NCBI GenBank assembly: GCA_028818385.1
Contig: JAPPNY010000183.1
Coordinates: 1-6,834, forward strand
From: Spirochaetaceae bacterium
Lineage (GTDB): Bacteria > Spirochaetota > Spirochaetia > SZUA-6 > Bin103
Direction: 5' to 3'
Length of the DNA stretch: 6,834 nt
Shown in pieces: positions 4,728 to 6,834 of the stretch. The notes beneath the pieces were generated by a model. The model searched no databases and was not told where the DNA came from. It worked only from the letters and a program-made list of their open reading frames with translations. A program made the position numbers and the translations under genes. The stretch's first letter is position 1. Each line of letters begins with the position of its first letter.

Positions 4728-6659
4728 ATGAGGAACGTGACTGCCCTCGCCCTGGCGCTGGTCCTGGTTGCGGCCGCCGACCAGGCCACCGGCCAGACGG
4801 AAGCAGGGGCCGCGCCCGTGCGCAGCGGCCAATACGGAGAGGCGCCGATGCTGGCCGCCCTGGTCGCCTCGGGAGAGCTGCCCCCGGTCGAGGAGCGCCT
4901 GCCCGAGACGCCGCGCGTGCTGGAGGTCGCCGAGATCGGCACCTACGGCGGGGCGCTGCAGCAGGTCCGCAACCTGGATGCGTCCGACTGGCTGGCCTGG
5001 GTCATGACCAAGGAGCCGCTGACGATCGTCTCCCCGGATCTGTTGACCACGCTGCCGAACGTCGCCAGCGAGTTCAGCGTGTCGGAAGACGGCACCACCA
5101 TCACCTTCACGCTGCGGCCCGGCATGCGCTGGAGCGACGGCGCGCCGTTCGGGGTCGACGACCTCCTGTTCTGGTACGAGGACCTGATCAGCAACAAGGA
5201 GCTGACTCCGGAGCCGATCAGCTACTTCACCCGCAACAACGAGCTGCTGGTCGTCAGCAAGGTGGACGACAACACGGTGACGTTCTCGTTCAGCCTGCCC
5301 AACAGCCCGTTCGTGGACATGATCGGGACGTGGTGGATGTACTTCGTGCCGCAGTACGCGCCGAAGCACTACATGAGCCAGTTCCACCCGACCTACACCG
5401 ACCGAGAGAAGCTGAACGACCTGGTGAAGTCCGAGGGATTCGCGAGCTGGCCTGAGCTCTATCACAGCAAGGACTGCGTCGGGCACCCGTCACAGGGCGT
5501 CCATGACCCGGCCTGCCCCTCGCTGGGTCCCTGGCAGTTCCAGGATCCGAAGACCGCGCCGGTGCAGACCGCGGTGCGCAACCCGTACTACTGGAAGGTC
5601 GATCCCGAGGGCAATCAGCTTCCCTACATCGACCGCGTCGAGCGCCCGCTAATCTCCGACACGGAGGCGTGGCTGCTCAAGGTGGTCGCGGGCGAGGAGG
5701 ACGTGGTCCTGGGCTCGTTCCTGGATCCCGGCAAGAACTTCACCTTCCTGAAGCAGAACGAAGCGCGCGGCGGCTACAAGGTCAAGACCTTCACCTGGTG
5801 GCGCAACCACTCCGCGCTGTACTTCAACCACACCACGGCTGACGAGGTAAAATCCGCGCTCTACGCGAACAAGGACTTCCGCATTGCGCTGTCGCACGCG
5901 ATCAACCGGGACGAGATCAACGGCCTGCTGTTCGGCGGGCGGTATACCCCCAGCCAGCTCTCCCCGAACTCCGGTCCGCCCTTCCACGGCGAGCGCGACA
6001 TGTTCAAGCAGTACATCGAGCATGACCCGGACAAGGCCAACGCGATGTTGGACGAGATCGGCCTGGCGGCCCGCGACCGCGACGGCTTCCGCCTTGCCCC
6101 CAACGGCGACGCGCTGCAGTTCATTCTGTATCACCCGTCGTGGCCGCCGGAGAATCCCGAGCTCGGCGAGCTTATCCGGGGCTATTGGGCCGAGGTCGGC
6201 ATCAACCTGGCGGTCAAGGCGCTGGACGGAGCGGCCTATACCGCGATCAACGATGCGGACGAGGCGGACATGCGCCTGCGCGTCGGCTACTACGTCGGCC
6301 CGCCGATGGTGCCGATCATGAGCCCGAACCTGTTCGCCACCAACTTCGAGACCGAGCCCGAGTGGTCGAGCTGGCTCAACACCGAAGGGGCGTCGGGGGT
6401 CGAGCCGCCGGACGACGTGAAGCGGCTGCGGGAGATCCAGAACGAGATCTACGCGGAGCCGGACCCGCAGAAGCAACTCGTTCTGTACGACGAGGCGTTC
6501 ACGATCCACACCGACAACCTCTGGCAGTTGGGCATCCTGGAGTGGGACGCGGAGACGTCGTTCAGCTACATCCAGAACAACCGGCTCGGCAACGTGCCCG
6601 AGCCGATGCCGGGCGAGATCATCCCCTCGCAGCGGAGCTCCTGGTTCATCCGCCCCTAG
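4728..6659 (+). CDS. extracytoplasmic solute-binding protein of the Opp/Dpp class (SBP_bac_5)
   Basis: Captures the transported solute outside the membrane and delivers it to the permease pair. It is 643 residues, longer than typical DppA/OppA (about 535-545). The start ATG has AAGGAG (4716-4721) 6 nt upstream. Residues 1 to about 22 look like a Sec signal peptide (one Arg, then ALALALVLVAAA, possible cleavage after ATG before QTEAG) with no lipobox cysteine, so the mature protein is probably soluble in the periplasm. A conserved lead-in, LPPVEERLPETPRV (51-64), precedes EIGTYGG (69-75), which opens the family 5 fold. The family signature runs from VSEDGTTITFTLRPGMRWSDG (118-138) to FGVDDLLFWYEDL (141-153). 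FRIALSHAINRDEINGLLFGG (384-404) and DPDKANAMLDEIGL (433-446) are also classic. Cys250 and Cys263 are the only cysteines and could form a disulfide. Relatives in this class bind peptides, nickel, opines or, as in Thermotoga, oligosaccharides; the ligand cannot be read here. Confidence 0.93.
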   Translation: MRNVTALALALVLVAAADQATGQTEAGAAPVRSGQYGEAPMLAALVASGELPPVEERLPETPRVLEVAEIGTYGGALQQVRNLDASDWLAWVMTKEPLTIVSPDLLTTLPNVASEFSVSEDGTTITFTLRPGMRWSDGAPFGVDDLLFWYEDLISNKELTPEPISYFTRNNELLVVSKVDDNTVTFSFSLPNSPFVDMIGTWWMYFVPQYAPKHYMSQFHPTYTDREKLNDLVKSEGFASWPELYHSKDCVGHPSQGVHDPACPSLGPWQFQDPKTAPVQTAVRNPYYWKVDPEGNQLPYIDRVERPLISDTEAWLLKVVAGEEDVVLGSFLDPGKNFTFLKQNEARGGYKVKTFTWWRNHSALYFNHTTADEVKSALYANKDFRIALSHAINRDEINGLLFGGRYTPSQLSPNSGPPFHGERDMFKQYIEHDPDKANAMLDEIGLAARDRDGFRLAPNGDALQFILYHPSWPPENPELGELIRGYWAEVGINLAVKALDGAAYTAINDADEADMRLRVGYYVGPPMVPIMSPNLFATNFETEPEWSSWLNTEGASGVEPPDDVKRLREIQNEIYAEPDPQKQLVLYDEAFTIHTDNLWQLGILEWDAETSFSYIQNNRLGNVPEPMPGEIIPSQRSSWFIRP

Positions 6660-6689
6660 GTTGCGGCGCCGCGGGCGCCGCAACCTAGG
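6655..6689 (+). terminator. perfect 16-bp-stem hairpin spanning the stop codon
   Basis: CCTAGGTTGCGGCGCC (6655-6670) is the exact reverse complement of 6674-6689, with a 3-nt loop GCG (6671-6673). The TAG stop codon of the binding protein (6657-6659) lies in the 5' arm. The stem is very GC-rich at its tip. The downstream bases are CCCAGCCCCTCCTTT, so there is no real U-tract; it may end transcription only inefficiently or may instead protect the mRNA 3' end. It is symmetric, so it could act on either strand. Confidence 0.55.
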
Positions 6690-6694
6690 CCCAG

Positions 6695-6752
6695 CCCCTC
6701 CTTTGGCTCGGACCCCATAGGGTGCCGCTGCGGTGCGAGCCGGGGTAAGGGG
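6695..6752. repeat. long imperfect inverted repeat, possible second 3' stem-loop
   Basis: CCCCT (6695-6699) pairs with AGGGG (6748-6752). After a small 1x2 internal loop, 6701-6710 pairs with 6736-6745; its core GGCTCG (6705-6710) with CGAGCC (6736-6741) is perfect and the rest uses one C-G and three G-U pairs. Inside the loop, ACCC (6712-6715) can pair with GGGT (6720-6723). The use of G-U pairs suggests an RNA fold rather than a DNA palindrome. No gene is seen in the surrounding 6690-6834. Confidence 0.4.
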
Positions 6753-6780
6753 TGGCCCCGGGCCGTAGGCGCCCCGGTGG

Positions 6781-6821
6781 GGACGTCCATTCGCGGGGGT
6801 TTTCCCCCCCCCCGGGGGGGC
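6781..6821. other. palindrome and C10/G7 homopolymer tract near the window end
   Basis: GGACGTCC (6781-6788) is a perfect 8-bp palindrome. It is followed by G5 (6795-6799), T4 (6800-6803), C10 (6804-6813) and G7 (6814-6820). C7G7 (6807-6820) is a perfect 14-bp palindrome, and the G5 run could alternatively pair with the C-run over a TTTT loop. Such tracts are prone to slippage in cells and to errors in sequencing, so the exact run lengths are uncertain. I see no coding potential here. Confidence 0.5.
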
Positions 6822-6834
6822 GTAGGTTTGATTA

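Noticed and set aside
3755..5455. Long + strand open frame crossing the DppF-like gene and the binding-protein gene
   Set aside because: Out-of-frame reading through two real genes with Arg/Gly/Ala-rich composition.
5649..6683. Long - strand open frame (344 codons) opposite the binding-protein gene
   Set aside because: Val/Arg/Leu-rich shadow without motifs; the + strand product matches the binding-protein family throughout.
6804..6820. C10G7 tract as a functional site such as a phase-variation switch
   Set aside because: It is not inside or just ahead of a visible gene, and the run lengths may be sequencing error, so no function is claimed.
1..6834. CRISPR arrays, tRNA or rRNA genes, transposases, phage or toxin-antitoxin genes
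   Set aside because: No regularly spaced repeats, cloverleaf or rRNA-like segments, or transposase-like proteins were seen on either strand.

Overview
The window holds one almost complete, GC-rich five-gene operon on the + strand for an Opp/Dpp-type (peptide/nickel/opine/oligosaccharide class) ABC importer. It is preceded by the 5' end of a divergent gene on the - strand. The order is permease 1 (DppB/OppB-like), permease 2 (DppC/OppC-like), ATPase (DppD/OppD-like), ATPase (DppF/OppF-like), then a large extracytoplasmic solute-binding protein (SBP_bac_5 class, 643 residues). The cloned substrate cannot be read from sequence. The divergent gene looks like a Gfo/Idh/MocA-family oxidoreductase, a family that often acts on sugars, inositols and sugar acids. 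Together with the unusually long binding protein this makes a carbohydrate-type ligand at least as likely as a peptide.

Organism: high GC with strong third-position G/C bias, a binding protein with a cleavable signal peptide and no lipobox (so probably free in a periplasm, i.e. a diderm), and the long-SBP subfamily of Opp transporters together suggest a free-living or environmental GC-rich diderm bacterium. I cannot place the phylum from sequence alone.

Layout: 1-290 is the N-terminal part of the - strand oxidoreductase. 291-311 is a 21-nt divergent gap carrying Shine-Dalgarno sequences for both genes. 312-1322 is permease 1. 1260-1435 is an imperfect 88-bp tandem duplication of the permease 1/permease 2 junction, which leaves a 28-codon relic ORF (1324-1410) between the two permeases. 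1412-2542 is permease 2 with a GTG start. 2542-3594 and 3594-4625 are the two ATPases, each joined to the previous gene by a 1-nt stop/start overlap. 4626-4727 is a 102-nt leader with a bulged hairpin and a good Shine-Dalgarno. 4728-6659 is the binding protein. 6655-6689 is a perfect 16-bp-stem hairpin that contains the stop codon. 6690-6834 has no gene but is full of inverted repeats and ends near a C10-G7 tract.

How the genes work together: the secreted binding protein captures the solute and docks on the heterodimeric permease channel. The two ATPases, both with intact nucleotide-binding motifs and the C-terminal Opp/Dpp cysteine set, drive import. The oxidoreductase would plausibly act on the imported compound. 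I see no evidence for a new kind of biological system. The most unusual thing here is the junction duplication: its differences in the permease 1 part are all synonymous, which points to recombination between two diverged homologous operons (or an assembly chimera) rather than a simple recent slippage.
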